This document shows positions 1 through 5,480 of a stretch of DNA of 6,636 bases, one piece after another. Below the pieces are notes generated by a model, which was given only the letters and a program-made list of their open reading frames with translations, did not search any database and was not told the DNA's origin. The stretch covers positions 1-6,636 of the forward strand of contig JAVBOP010000035.1 of NCBI GenBank assembly GCA_031550405.1, in the 5' to 3' direction. Position numbers and translations under genes: made by a program. Position 1 is the first letter of the stretch; every line of letters starts with the position of its first letter. This stretch comes from JAVBOP01 sp031550405 (GTDB lineage: Bacteria; Bacteroidota; Ignavibacteria; Kapaibacteriales; UBA2268).

Positions 1-84
1 ATTAATCGTTTGAGGAAAAAATTGCTGCAATATAGCAAACATCTTGTAACAAGAGTCGGTTATGGATATGTTTTTGAAGAGTGA
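1..84 (+). CDS. C-terminal end of an OmpR/PhoB-family response regulator (5' partial)
   Basis: Read from base 1, the frame gives 27 residues and then a TGA stop at 82-84. It contains INRLRKKL, a short linker, and then HLVTRVGYGYVFEE. This matches the end of the winged-helix DNA-binding domain of OmpR/PhoB regulators: the recognition-helix tail (I-R-L-R-K-K-L) followed by the wing hairpin ending in R-G/V-GYGY-F. In that family this domain binds direct repeats in promoters after an N-terminal receiver domain is phosphorylated by a sensor kinase. The receiver domain and start lie left of the window, so the target genes and any partner kinase cannot be seen. No sensor kinase follows on the right, so a partner would have to be upstream or elsewhere. 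The piece is short, but the order of motif residues and the natural stop make the call fairly firm. Confidence 0.8.
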   Translation: MNRLRKKLLQYSKHLVTRVGYGYVFEE

Positions 85-93
85 TCTTTGGGT

Positions 94-127
94 ATTGTAA
101 ACTAATAAGATATGTTTTTTATATTTG
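94..127 (+). promoter_or_regulatory. Bacteroidota-type promoter candidate (ATTG, 22-base spacer, TATATTTG)
   Basis: TATATTTG at 120-127 fits the Bacteroidota -7 consensus TAnnTTTG at every fixed base. ATTG at 94-97 is a three-of-four match to the -33 element TTTG, at a 22-base spacing near the upper end of the usual range. A transcript would start near 134 and cross the GC-richer island before reaching the gene at 415, giving a leader of about 280 bases. The surrounding DNA is about 20% GC, so chance matches are likely. Confidence 0.3.
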
Positions 128-150
128 TAGTTGCATTATAAATCTATAAG

Positions 151-318
151 TTAGCTATTGCGTGTATTTATTAAAAAATATTCATAAACATTGCGGAGGA
201 ACGGGAATCTTACTCCTCTTTCAGCTGCCGTGCAGGTGCAGGCAATGATAATGCCGTACATTGCGCTTACCAAGGATATCGAATTGGTCAAAATAACTGC
301 TGCATGTAGTAATTCCAT
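151..318 (-). CDS. Speculative 55-residue small membrane protein
   Basis: An open frame runs on the minus strand from ATG at 318 to TAA at 153-151. The product begins MELLHAAVIL and has a hydrophobic, helix-like stretch at about residues 6-30 (through SAMYGIIIACTC), followed by a more polar tail with AAERGVRF and three further arginines or so. I do not recognise the family. In its favour, the frame covers most of the GC-richer island, and a minus-strand promoter-like pair (TTTG, 17 bases, TAATTTTG) lies just upstream. Against it, the predicted transcript start is only about four bases before the ATG, no ribosome binding site is visible, the last third runs into very AT-rich DNA, and a plus-strand frame (TTG 191 to TAG 337) is open over much of the same DNA. 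It may equally be a decayed gene, part of an RNA, or chance. Confidence 0.2.
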   Translation of the reverse strand: MELLHAAVILTNSISLVSAMYGIIIACTCTAAERGVRFPFLRNVYEYFLINTRNS

Positions 319-330
319 TGCTGTTCAGCA
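190..330. other. GC-richer island inside the 330-base gap without a recognised gene
   Basis: The gap 85-414 has no recognised gene. By hand count 191-330 is about 46% GC, against about 19% for 101-190 and about 24% for 331-410. The island therefore has coding-like composition and is not ordinary spacer. It carries a tandem GTGCAG pair at 230-241, a short GGCA/TGCC hairpin at 241-255, and a GAGGA/TCCTC pair near 197-219. None of these is strong enough to name an RNA family. I looked for a cobalamin riboswitch because a cobalamin enzyme lies downstream, but saw no recognisable B12 box. Possible explanations are a remnant of a lost gene, a small RNA or leader, or the small minus-strand frame listed separately. 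Confidence 0.5.
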
Positions 331-357
331 AAATTAGGGTTTTGCATTGTTGGCAAA
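329..357 (-). promoter_or_regulatory. Minus-strand Bacteroidota-type promoter candidate
   Basis: Read on the minus strand, TTTG (357-354) is followed after 17 bases by TAATTTTG (336-329), a full match to the fixed bases of TAnnTTTG. The expected transcript start is near 322, just before the ATG at 318 of the speculative small minus-strand frame. Spacing and both elements fit the Bacteroidota consensus, but such motifs are common in DNA this AT-rich. Confidence 0.25.
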
Positions 358-380
358 ATTTAGTAATTTAGTGGCATAAT
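350..380 (+). promoter_or_regulatory. Promoter-like hexamers upstream of the DUF1573 gene
   Basis: TTGGCA (350-355) and CATAAT (375-380) are each one mismatch from the classic -35 and -10 hexamers, with a slightly long 19-base spacer. A start would fall near 387, about 28 bases before the ATG at 415. A second possible -7 element, TATATTTA (387-394), has one mismatch to TAnnTTTG but no upstream TTG at the right distance. Some promoter should serve the 415-1719 pair, but which element is used cannot be decided from sequence. Confidence 0.3.
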
Positions 381-414
381 AACGTTTATATTTACAATAA
401 TTTCAGGTAAAAAG

Positions 415-1149
415 ATGAACATAACCAAGCTATCCGCTATATTGGTATCTATTTCATTGCTTTTATTAGGCATGTCTACAGCTATATCCCAGCCAAAAAT
501 ACATTTCGTCGAAAAAGAAATTGACTTCGGAAAAGTCAGTTATCGAGACAATTTAAAAGGCAGAATATATATTACGAATACCGGTTCTGACACCTTGGTG
601 ATTACGGATGTGAAGCCGGGATGCGGCTGTACAAGCGCACCGTTGAGCAAAAACAAGATAGCGCCTGTCAATAAGGAAGGGAAGGGCGACACTGCAATAG
701 TTGATATTGAGTGGTCGGTAAAAAATTTTTCAGGGAATACCACCAAAAGCATTGATATAATATCCAATGACCCTAAAACATCCAAGACACCGGTATTTGT
801 GAAAGCCAATATCATAAGGCCTTTTGTTATTCAGCCTCGCTATATTAACTTCGATAAGCTTTACGTTGGCAAGTTAGATAGTTCGCACACGGTTATAAAG
901 AATACCTCCAAAGACGATGCCACGATATTGGATGTTATAAAAAGCTCCGATAAGATTTTGGTGAATCTCAAGAAAGGCGATGTTCTAAAGGCAGGCGAGA
1001 GTGTTACATTGACGGTTACTACAACTCCGCAAAGTGCAGGAACTGTTAGAGAAACAATACAATTGCAGCTAAAGCACCCTGATGAGGAGAAGCTCGATTT
1101 CACCGTTTATGGCAGAGCTATAGAGCCGCAGGCGGGTAACGATAAGTAG
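415..1149 (+). CDS. DUF1573 domain protein, exported, two Ig-like repeats
   Basis: This 244-residue exported protein has a signal peptide at about residues 1-26 (NITK, a leucine-rich core, then STAISQ before PKIHF). Residues 28-132 form a DUF1573 domain. It has the usual opening IDFGKV, the NTGSDTLVI strand, and the signature PGCGCT with Cys70 and Cys72, and ends in the SNDPKT turn. Residues 138-236 repeat the same layout more loosely (INFDKLYVG, IKNTSKDDATI, then a closing VYGRAIEP strand) but lack the cysteine signature, so this half is probably a second ASH-like beta-sandwich. DUF1573 proteins are abundant in Bacteroidota and their role is not firmly known; a periplasmic binding or scaffold role is a guess. 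The start is supported by the signal peptide and by a weak AGG at 405-407. The stop touches the start of the next gene with no gap, which suggests cotranscription and possibly translational coupling. Confidence 0.9.
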   Translation: MNITKLSAILVSISLLLLGMSTAISQPKIHFVEKEIDFGKVSYRDNLKGRIYITNTGSDTLVITDVKPGCGCTSAPLSKNKIAPVNKEGKGDTAIVDIEWSVKNFSGNTTKSIDIISNDPKTSKTPVFVKANIIRPFVIQPRYINFDKLYVGKLDSSHTVIKNTSKDDATILDVIKSSDKILVNLKKGDVLKAGESVTLTVTTTPQSAGTVRETIQLQLKHPDEEKLDFTVYGRAIEPQAGNDK

Positions 1150-1719
1150 ATGCCAGCAATGAAGATATATACCAGAACGGGAGATATGGGCTCTACTTCG
1201 CTTTTCAGTGGAGACCGGGTGCCTAAATCGGACATGCGGGTTGAACTTTACGGTACGGTCGATGAACTGAATGCAGCGATTGCTATTGCATTGGAGTTTG
1301 ATATTCACAGCGAGCTGGCAAGCGATTTAAGGAGTGTTGTTCATGATCTGTTTATTCTTGGAGCTGATTTTGCCACGCCTGCCACATCACCTGCCAAGCC
1401 ATTAAAAATTGACAGGATAGAAGAAAAGCATGTTGTAAATTTGGAGAATAAGATAGACCGGTATTCGGCTGTTCTGCCTCCAATCCATGCTTTCATACTC
1501 CCGGGCGGAACAAAGGCTTCGGCGTTTCTTAATCAGGCGAGAACGATTTGCCGCCGAGCTGAGAGAATCGCTGTTAAGTTTAATACAAATAATGAGCTTA
1601 CCGAATATTCTGTTAAATATTTGAACAGGCTTTCTGACTACTTGTATACCGCAATGAGATATGCTAATTATATGGCATCGGCGCGCGAAAATACAATCAA
1701 TTTTAGCACAATTGTTTAA
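1150..1719 (+). CDS. pduO: PduO-type cob(I)alamin adenosyltransferase
   Basis: This enzyme moves the adenosyl group of ATP onto reduced cobalamin to make adenosylcobalamin, the cofactor of enzymes such as methylmalonyl-CoA mutase. It acts in the cytoplasm as a trimer in known members. The 189-residue protein has every family landmark: the N-terminal ATP-binding segment YTRTGDMGSTSLF (residues 7-19), GTVDELNAAI (35-44), FILPGG (115-120), the active-site helix ARTICRRAER (130-139), and YLNRLSDYLY (157-166). Length is normal. The annotated ATG at 1150 follows the previous stop directly. A second ATG at 1159 gives MKIYTRTGD, the more usual start for the family, so the true start may be three codons later. 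Neither has a strong ribosome binding site, so translation may depend on ribosomes finishing the upstream gene. No other cobalamin gene and no B12 riboswitch is visible in the window. Confidence 0.95.
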   Translation: MPAMKIYTRTGDMGSTSLFSGDRVPKSDMRVELYGTVDELNAAIAIALEFDIHSELASDLRSVVHDLFILGADFATPATSPAKPLKIDRIEEKHVVNLENKIDRYSAVLPPIHAFILPGGTKASAFLNQARTICRRAERIAVKFNTNNELTEYSVKYLNRLSDYLYTAMRYANYMASARENTINFSTIV

Positions 1720-1743
1720 AATTATTTTTACTATAACCTATAA

Positions 1744-1749
1744 AAAGGA
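1744..1749 (+). promoter_or_regulatory. Ribosome binding site (AAAGGA)
   Basis: AAAGGA lies nine bases before the ATG at 1759. It is the clearest Shine-Dalgarno-like element in this largely SD-poor window, and it supports 1759 as the start of the T9SS cargo gene. Confidence 0.5.
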
Positions 1750-1758
1750 TTCATCAAA

Positions 1759-2685
1759 ATGAAAAAAGTATTACTTATTATTAATTTTTGTTTAATATTT
1801 GCATGCTGTACGCTGTCTGCGTCATCGCAAGTATTGCAGTTCTTTACAGGCAAAGAAGGCTTGGAAGCAGCCAAATCCAATTCATCCTACAACTCGCCAC
1901 AGCTTATTGCCTTTATGTGGTCGAATCAGGCATACGTTCCAAATATTCCTGTCATCGGTACTCTCATGGGAGAGATGAAATTCAGCGGCAGCGATATTGG
2001 CAAGGCTAATGTGTGGGTTTATATTTTTCGGGACGGCAATAATTCCTCCAAATATGAGCAAGTTGCGGTTATTAAACTGCCAGAACTTATGGGCGGTTTT
2101 ACGGTGGTTTCTCTAAATAATTTTGATTTGGTTGAACTCCTCAATCTTTCGACAAAGTTGCAGATAGATGATACTGAGCTGGTGGATAGCGATATATTTG
2201 TATCGAATCTTGTCCAAAACCCTGACTATATAAACTACCAAACAATAATTGATCCTAACCAAAACGTAAGCTATGTGGGCGTTGTTGCAATGAAACAGGC
2301 TATGCTTGGCATGGAAGCCGAAAAGCTGTATTGGGTTAGCGACACGTGGGATCCGCCAACATACACGGATTATGCCTGCTCGGCGGATTATACCACAGGA
2401 ACGCCCGTTACGTGCATGGAAGCAGTTGACGAAATCGACGAAATTACAAGCACTCCAAATATCGAAATATATCCAAACCCAACCTCGCACAATATTAATA
2501 TTATCGCATCAAGCGATATAATTATCAATAGCTTGGAGATGTTCGACATGGCTGGTAATTTTGTTTGTTCATTCGATATTGATTCGCGGAAACTGGATTT
2601 ATCAAAACATTCCAATGGTAAATATTACGTATGCGTTACGTCGAACATGCGCAAATATTATTATCCAGTAGTAATAAGCAAATAG
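1759..2685 (+). CDS. Secreted protein of unknown function with T9SS type A C-terminal sorting domain
   Basis: This 308-residue protein has a Sec signal peptide at residues 1-24 (KK, a hydrophobic core, then ASSQ before VLQFF). A C-terminal sorting domain spans about residues 233-308, with NIEIYPNPTSHN, a central MFDMAGNFV strand, SNGKYYVCV near the end, and a terminal VVISK. In the Bacteroidota such domains are recognised by the type IX secretion machinery, which exports the protein across the outer membrane and either anchors or releases it. The body (about 25-225) is unfamiliar: beta-rich segments, a WVYIFRDGN strand, a WVSDTWDPP segment, and two cysteines (207 and 219) near its end that might pair. 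An IFAC sequence at residues 12-15 resembles a lipobox, but the SPI-type site at ASSQ fits T9SS cargo better. The gap from the cobalamin gene is 39 bases with no clear terminator, so read-through from the upstream pair is possible. The secretion route is well supported; the function is not known. Confidence 0.88.
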   Translation: MKKVLLIINFCLIFACCTLSASSQVLQFFTGKEGLEAAKSNSSYNSPQLIAFMWSNQAYVPNIPVIGTLMGEMKFSGSDIGKANVWVYIFRDGNNSSKYEQVAVIKLPELMGGFTVVSLNNFDLVELLNLSTKLQIDDTELVDSDIFVSNLVQNPDYINYQTIIDPNQNVSYVGVVAMKQAMLGMEAEKLYWVSDTWDPPTYTDYACSADYTTGTPVTCMEAVDEIDEITSTPNIEIYPNPTSHNINIIASSDIIINSLEMFDMAGNFVCSFDIDSRKLDLSKHSNGKYYVCVTSNMRKYYYPVVISK

Positions 2686-2698
2686 CAACAAACAATCC

Positions 2699-2722
2699 AT
2701 TTATTAATTTTTTTTAATAAAT
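2699..2722. terminator. AT-only inverted repeat between convergent genes
   Basis: ATTTATTAA (2699-2707) and TTAATAAAT (2714-2722) form a perfect 9-base stem around six T residues. It lies in the 53-base gap between the ends of the T9SS cargo gene (plus) and the lipoprotein gene (minus), the usual place for a shared terminator. The stem has no G-C pair and the T run lies in the loop rather than after the stem, so it is weak by the textbook model. Confidence 0.4.
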
Positions 2723-2738
2723 ATAGATATGCGGCTTT

Positions 2739-4475
2739 TTATTTAACGGTAAAGTTGAAGTCGTTGATGTTCCAGCGGGAACGTACCTGCAATTCGAGTT
2801 CGACGGTGTAAAATGGTTCCGAAAATTCAAATGGAAATAAATTGCCTGCATCAAATTTTCCATTGCCATTACTATCACAAAACGCGATGATTTTATAAGT
2901 TCCAGCAGGTATTTTTGAAAAAATATAGCTGTTATCTGGGCTTATTTTTGTAGTATATTCCTTGTGTTCTGAATGGATTGTTATATATTTTGGTGCGTTG
3001 CAATGCGTAGAATCAGCAATTACTCCAGAAATATTTGCGTATTCAGATGTATTTTCAGTTAAAAAATATAGCTTTTGTAATGTGTTTTGTTGGCTTGTAT
3101 CAACAGAAAAATCCATACCTTTATTCCAAATATCTGAAATCATAAGTTTATTAATATCAATATGATACCACGAATTTTCAATTAAATTTTCATTTGGTCG
3201 AAGCAAAAACTGATTTGGAAAAATCTGTTCAATTTGGCAATCAATTGTGATGCTGTCTTTTTTTAATTGGATAATATCCTTATTGAATAAAATCGGATTG
3301 GAGAGAACCAAAGTGAAGGCAGAATCCACATTTATTGATTTCGTCGAATCTTTCACAGGTAATTGAACTAACTCGGGCAAAGCTGGCTGCACATCTGTAT
3401 TTATGAATAAAAACACAGGCTTAGGATATGCGAACATATTGCCGGCTTCATCATTTATTTGAGGTAGATTCGGCAATAATGAATTTTTTTTCATAATTCG
3501 CATTGTATCGACATATAGAAATAATTTACTTTTTTGTGGCAAATCATTTTGAAAAGCCAATATCAAGCTTTTGCGGTTTTTCAAATCAGGAAAAACTGCT
3601 ACTGGATTTATTTTGTAGGTACTTGCAGAATCATACAAATGAAAAATATCGTTTGATAAATTTTTGCAAACTATACTTTCTGAAAAATTAAGAGAAATCA
3701 TTTTGGCATTATTGGCGGTGATGCTCTGTATTTCAGGCGGCAATTTGTCAATAATCATGCTTTTGGTGAAATTTATTACATCTGATTTGCCATTTTTTAC
3801 AACAGGATCGGCAGAAGCAATCCAAAGTGTATCGTGATTTTGCGTAATCAATCCATCTTTGTCCTTATCTTTCAAGGCAAATATCCGATATTTTCCGTCC
3901 TTCAAAGCCGGAATTGTGAAATTTCCATTTGCGCCGATAATAGATTTGTATTCAGGTGTAACTTGAGTAAAATCAATGGAATCCGCATTTTTTCCATCTA
4001 ACGCAAATACAAAAATTGCAATTCCTTCCGGTGATTTGCCGATTATTTTGCCTTCTATTTTTCCTGTATCAATTGCATTGCCTGTTGAAAAAACGACAAA
4101 AAAACCTTCACTTGCCGTATTTTTATAATAATCAGAATAATTGCCGCCAAGTTGTAAAGAATATGTAGTGTTTTGTACAAGTTCACTATCGAATTTAACA
4201 GTAACAGCTTTTCCATTCCAGGAATAATTATATTTAACAGTAGGAGAAATATTTAGATTTTCTATAACCGTCGTTCTGTCCATATATTTGTTGAATTTTA
4301 TTGTTATTTTATTTTCATCAAAATTTAATTCATTGGAAGCTACAGAAATATCAACTACTTGCGGCGGTGTCTTATCTCCTTCACCGCCACTCGGCGCTTC
4401 AATATGAGCGCATTGTGTTAACATTCCGAGCAAAATAAACAGGAAAAATATAGTTTTGTACATTAATTTTTTCAA
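2739..4475 (-). CDS. Ig-like (SbsA/Big_5) domain lipoprotein with two carboxypeptidase-regulatory-like domains
   Basis: This is a 578-residue envelope lipoprotein. Residues 1-21 form a lipoprotein signal peptide ending LTQ before Cys22. The segment after the cysteine, EAPSGGEGDKTPP, is the hallmark of a Bacteroidota family whose members begin C...P-GG-D-TPP. Residues 36-132 look like an SbsA/Big_5 Ig-like domain (ITIKFNKYMD, the closing VVFSTG). Residues 139-220 resemble a prealbumin-like domain with DKDKDG (203-208). A second Ig-like region follows at roughly 370-470. A second prealbumin-like domain at 481-578 carries DSNGNGKFDAG (534-544). Both acidic loops resemble calcium-binding loops. 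The family's role is not established; a surface or outer-membrane location is inferred. The start is uncertain: the codon at 4475 is TTG, and an in-frame ATG at 4463 gives MYKTIFF, four residues shorter and still with a signal peptide. It is divergent from the BrkB-like gene and visibly more AT-rich than the genes at 415-1719. Confidence 0.88.
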   Translation of the reverse strand: MKKLMYKTIFFLFILLGMLTQCAHIEAPSGGEGDKTPPQVVDISVASNELNFDENKITIKFNKYMDRTTVIENLNISPTVKYNYSWNGKAVTVKFDSELVQNTTYSLQLGGNYSDYYKNTASEGFFVVFSTGNAIDTGKIEGKIIGKSPEGIAIFVFALDGKNADSIDFTQVTPEYKSIIGANGNFTIPALKDGKYRIFALKDKDKDGLITQNHDTLWIASADPVVKNGKSDVINFTKSMIIDKLPPEIQSITANNAKMISLNFSESIVCKNLSNDIFHLYDSASTYKINPVAVFPDLKNRKSLILAFQNDLPQKSKLFLYVDTMRIMKKNSLLPNLPQINDEAGNMFAYPKPVFLFINTDVQPALPELVQLPVKDSTKSINVDSAFTLVLSNPILFNKDIIQLKKDSITIDCQIEQIFPNQFLLRPNENLIENSWYHIDINKLMISDIWNKGMDFSVDTSQQNTLQKLYFLTENTSEYANISGVIADSTHCNAPKYITIHSEHKEYTTKISPDNSYIFSKIPAGTYKIIAFCDSNGNGKFDAGNLFPFEFSEPFYTVELELQVRSRWNINDFNFTVK

Positions 4476-4482
4476 AGTTTTG

Positions 4483-4498
4483 TAAATTTGGAAATTTA
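4483..4498. promoter_or_regulatory. Perfect palindrome and promoter-like element between divergent genes
   Basis: TAAATTT, GG, AAATTTA forms a perfect inverted repeat in the gap between the divergent lipoprotein and BrkB-like genes. On the plus strand TAAATTTG (4483-4490) is a full match to the fixed bases of the Bacteroidota -7 element TAnnTTTG. A TTTG lies upstream at 4455-4458 (24-base spacer, slightly long), and the predicted start is about 20 bases before the ATG at 4517. On the minus strand TAAATTTC (4498-4491) is one base off, with a TTG 23 bases upstream. The symmetry could reflect two back-to-back -7 elements or an operator for a dimeric regulator. Confidence 0.4.
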
Positions 4499-4516
4499 GA
4501 ATGCAAGATAAGAAAT

Positions 4517-5428
4517 ATGTCCAATAAATTAAAGATAAAAAGCAAGAAAAAGGAAGCCAGCTTTGGGGAAATCAGAGCATTTTTTAGCAAAACCTACAAT
4601 TACATTGACGAATTGATGGATAGAATCAGCAATCACAAGCTGTTTTTGCTTGCAGGCGGACTGGCTTTCAATATATTGCTGTACATAATTCCGTTAATAT
4701 TAATTATTATTTACTTGATAAATGTATTTATTGATACCGATGATTTGATTCACTATATCGAAACTTCCCTCATTGATTTTTTGCCGCAAACGGACTATTA
4801 CGGCGATATTATCTATAGTGTGATTAGCGAAATTCAGCGCATTTCAGACAGCTCGACCATTGCGGGTATTATTGGTATTTTTGCACTTTTATGGATATCA
4901 TCCACCGTTATAAGTACAATAAATACATGTATTAGCACGATTTTCAATATCGAACAGCCGCATTATATCTTTACGAAATTAAGAGATTTGGGTATAACGA
5001 TATTGCTCACAATATTAATTTTAATTTATTCTATCGCCATGCCGATAGTTAATTTTGTCGGTTCCTACATAAACGATATTTTTCCTGACACATTTAGTGT
5101 TTTTTTGTCCAGCGCTATTCTCACGCTGTCGTCGTTTGCGATTTCATTTTTCGTATTTTATTTTATTTACGGCATAATTCCGTCGTCCAAAACCAAATTG
5201 CCGCATTGGATTGTGGTGCGCAGCACGGTTATTGCGGTATTAATGACCGAAATTTCCCGCCATATTTTCACGTGGTACATCTCGACAATCTCGAATTACA
5301 CTCGATTTTATGGCACTTATGCGGTATTTGTAACGCTATCAGTCTGGCTTTATTATTCCTGTTTCATCATACTTTTCGCCGCCGAATTAGCCAATTTTTG
5401 GTGGGACAAATCTCGTCAATCCAAATAA
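4517..5428 (+). CDS. YihY/BrkB-family inner-membrane protein
   Basis: This 303-residue protein has a lysine-rich cytoplasmic N-terminus (about residues 1-42) and six likely membrane helices, at roughly 44-70, 112-135, 156-180, 196-221, 231-252 and 267-293. It matches the YihY/virulence factor BrkB family along its length: LAGGLAFNILLYIIPL in helix 1 (family: LA-ALAF-LL-IPL), ALLWISSTVISTINTCI in helix 2, YGIIPSSKTKLPHW before helix 5, and the C-terminal block SNYTRFYGTYAVFVTLSVWL ending in FAAELANFWW. Length is typical. Members were once misnamed ribonuclease BN; the biochemical role is still not settled, with transport suggested. The ATG at 4517 has only a weak GATAAG upstream. The gene is divergent from the lipoprotein, so it may share a regulatory gap with it. 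It converges with the MscS-like gene across 52 bases that contain no strong terminator. Confidence 0.9.
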   Translation: MSNKLKIKSKKKEASFGEIRAFFSKTYNYIDELMDRISNHKLFLLAGGLAFNILLYIIPLILIIIYLINVFIDTDDLIHYIETSLIDFLPQTDYYGDIIYSVISEIQRISDSSTIAGIIGIFALLWISSTVISTINTCISTIFNIEQPHYIFTKLRDLGITILLTILILIYSIAMPIVNFVGSYINDIFPDTFSVFLSSAILTLSSFAISFFVFYFIYGIIPSSKTKLPHWIVVRSTVIAVLMTEISRHIFTWYISTISNYTRFYGTYAVFVTLSVWLYYSCFIILFAAELANFWWDKSRQSK

Positions 5429-5480
5429 TTGATTATACAACTGCTTTCTGAATATATTTTCATAATTCATGTGTTAGTGA

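Noticed and set aside
191..337. Plus-strand 48-residue frame starting at TTG 191
   Set aside because: There is no ribosome binding site, the start is non-standard, the product is unrecognisable, and it overlaps the slightly better-supported minus-strand frame. I kept it only as part of the island finding.
128..414. Cobalamin riboswitch upstream of the operon containing the cobalamin adenosyltransferase
   Set aside because: No B12-box-like sequence or convincing set of paired stems is visible. Only short 4-6 base pairings were found, and the first gene of the pair is not a cobalamin gene.
1069..2615. Minus-strand open frames of 75-125 codons opposite the plus-strand genes (for example 2113-2490 and 1069-1308)
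   Set aside because: They lie opposite genes with clear family matches, have no recognisable domains, and show the irregular composition of antisense translations.
415..2685. A three-gene functional system of DUF1573 protein, cobalamin enzyme and T9SS cargo
   Set aside because: The three share strand and closeness only. Their compartments and known roles differ, and nothing in the sequence links them mechanistically.
4517..5428. Ribonuclease BN (rbn) as the product of this gene
   Set aside because: The name was historically given to the YihY/BrkB family in error. The protein is a six-helix membrane protein with no nuclease motif.
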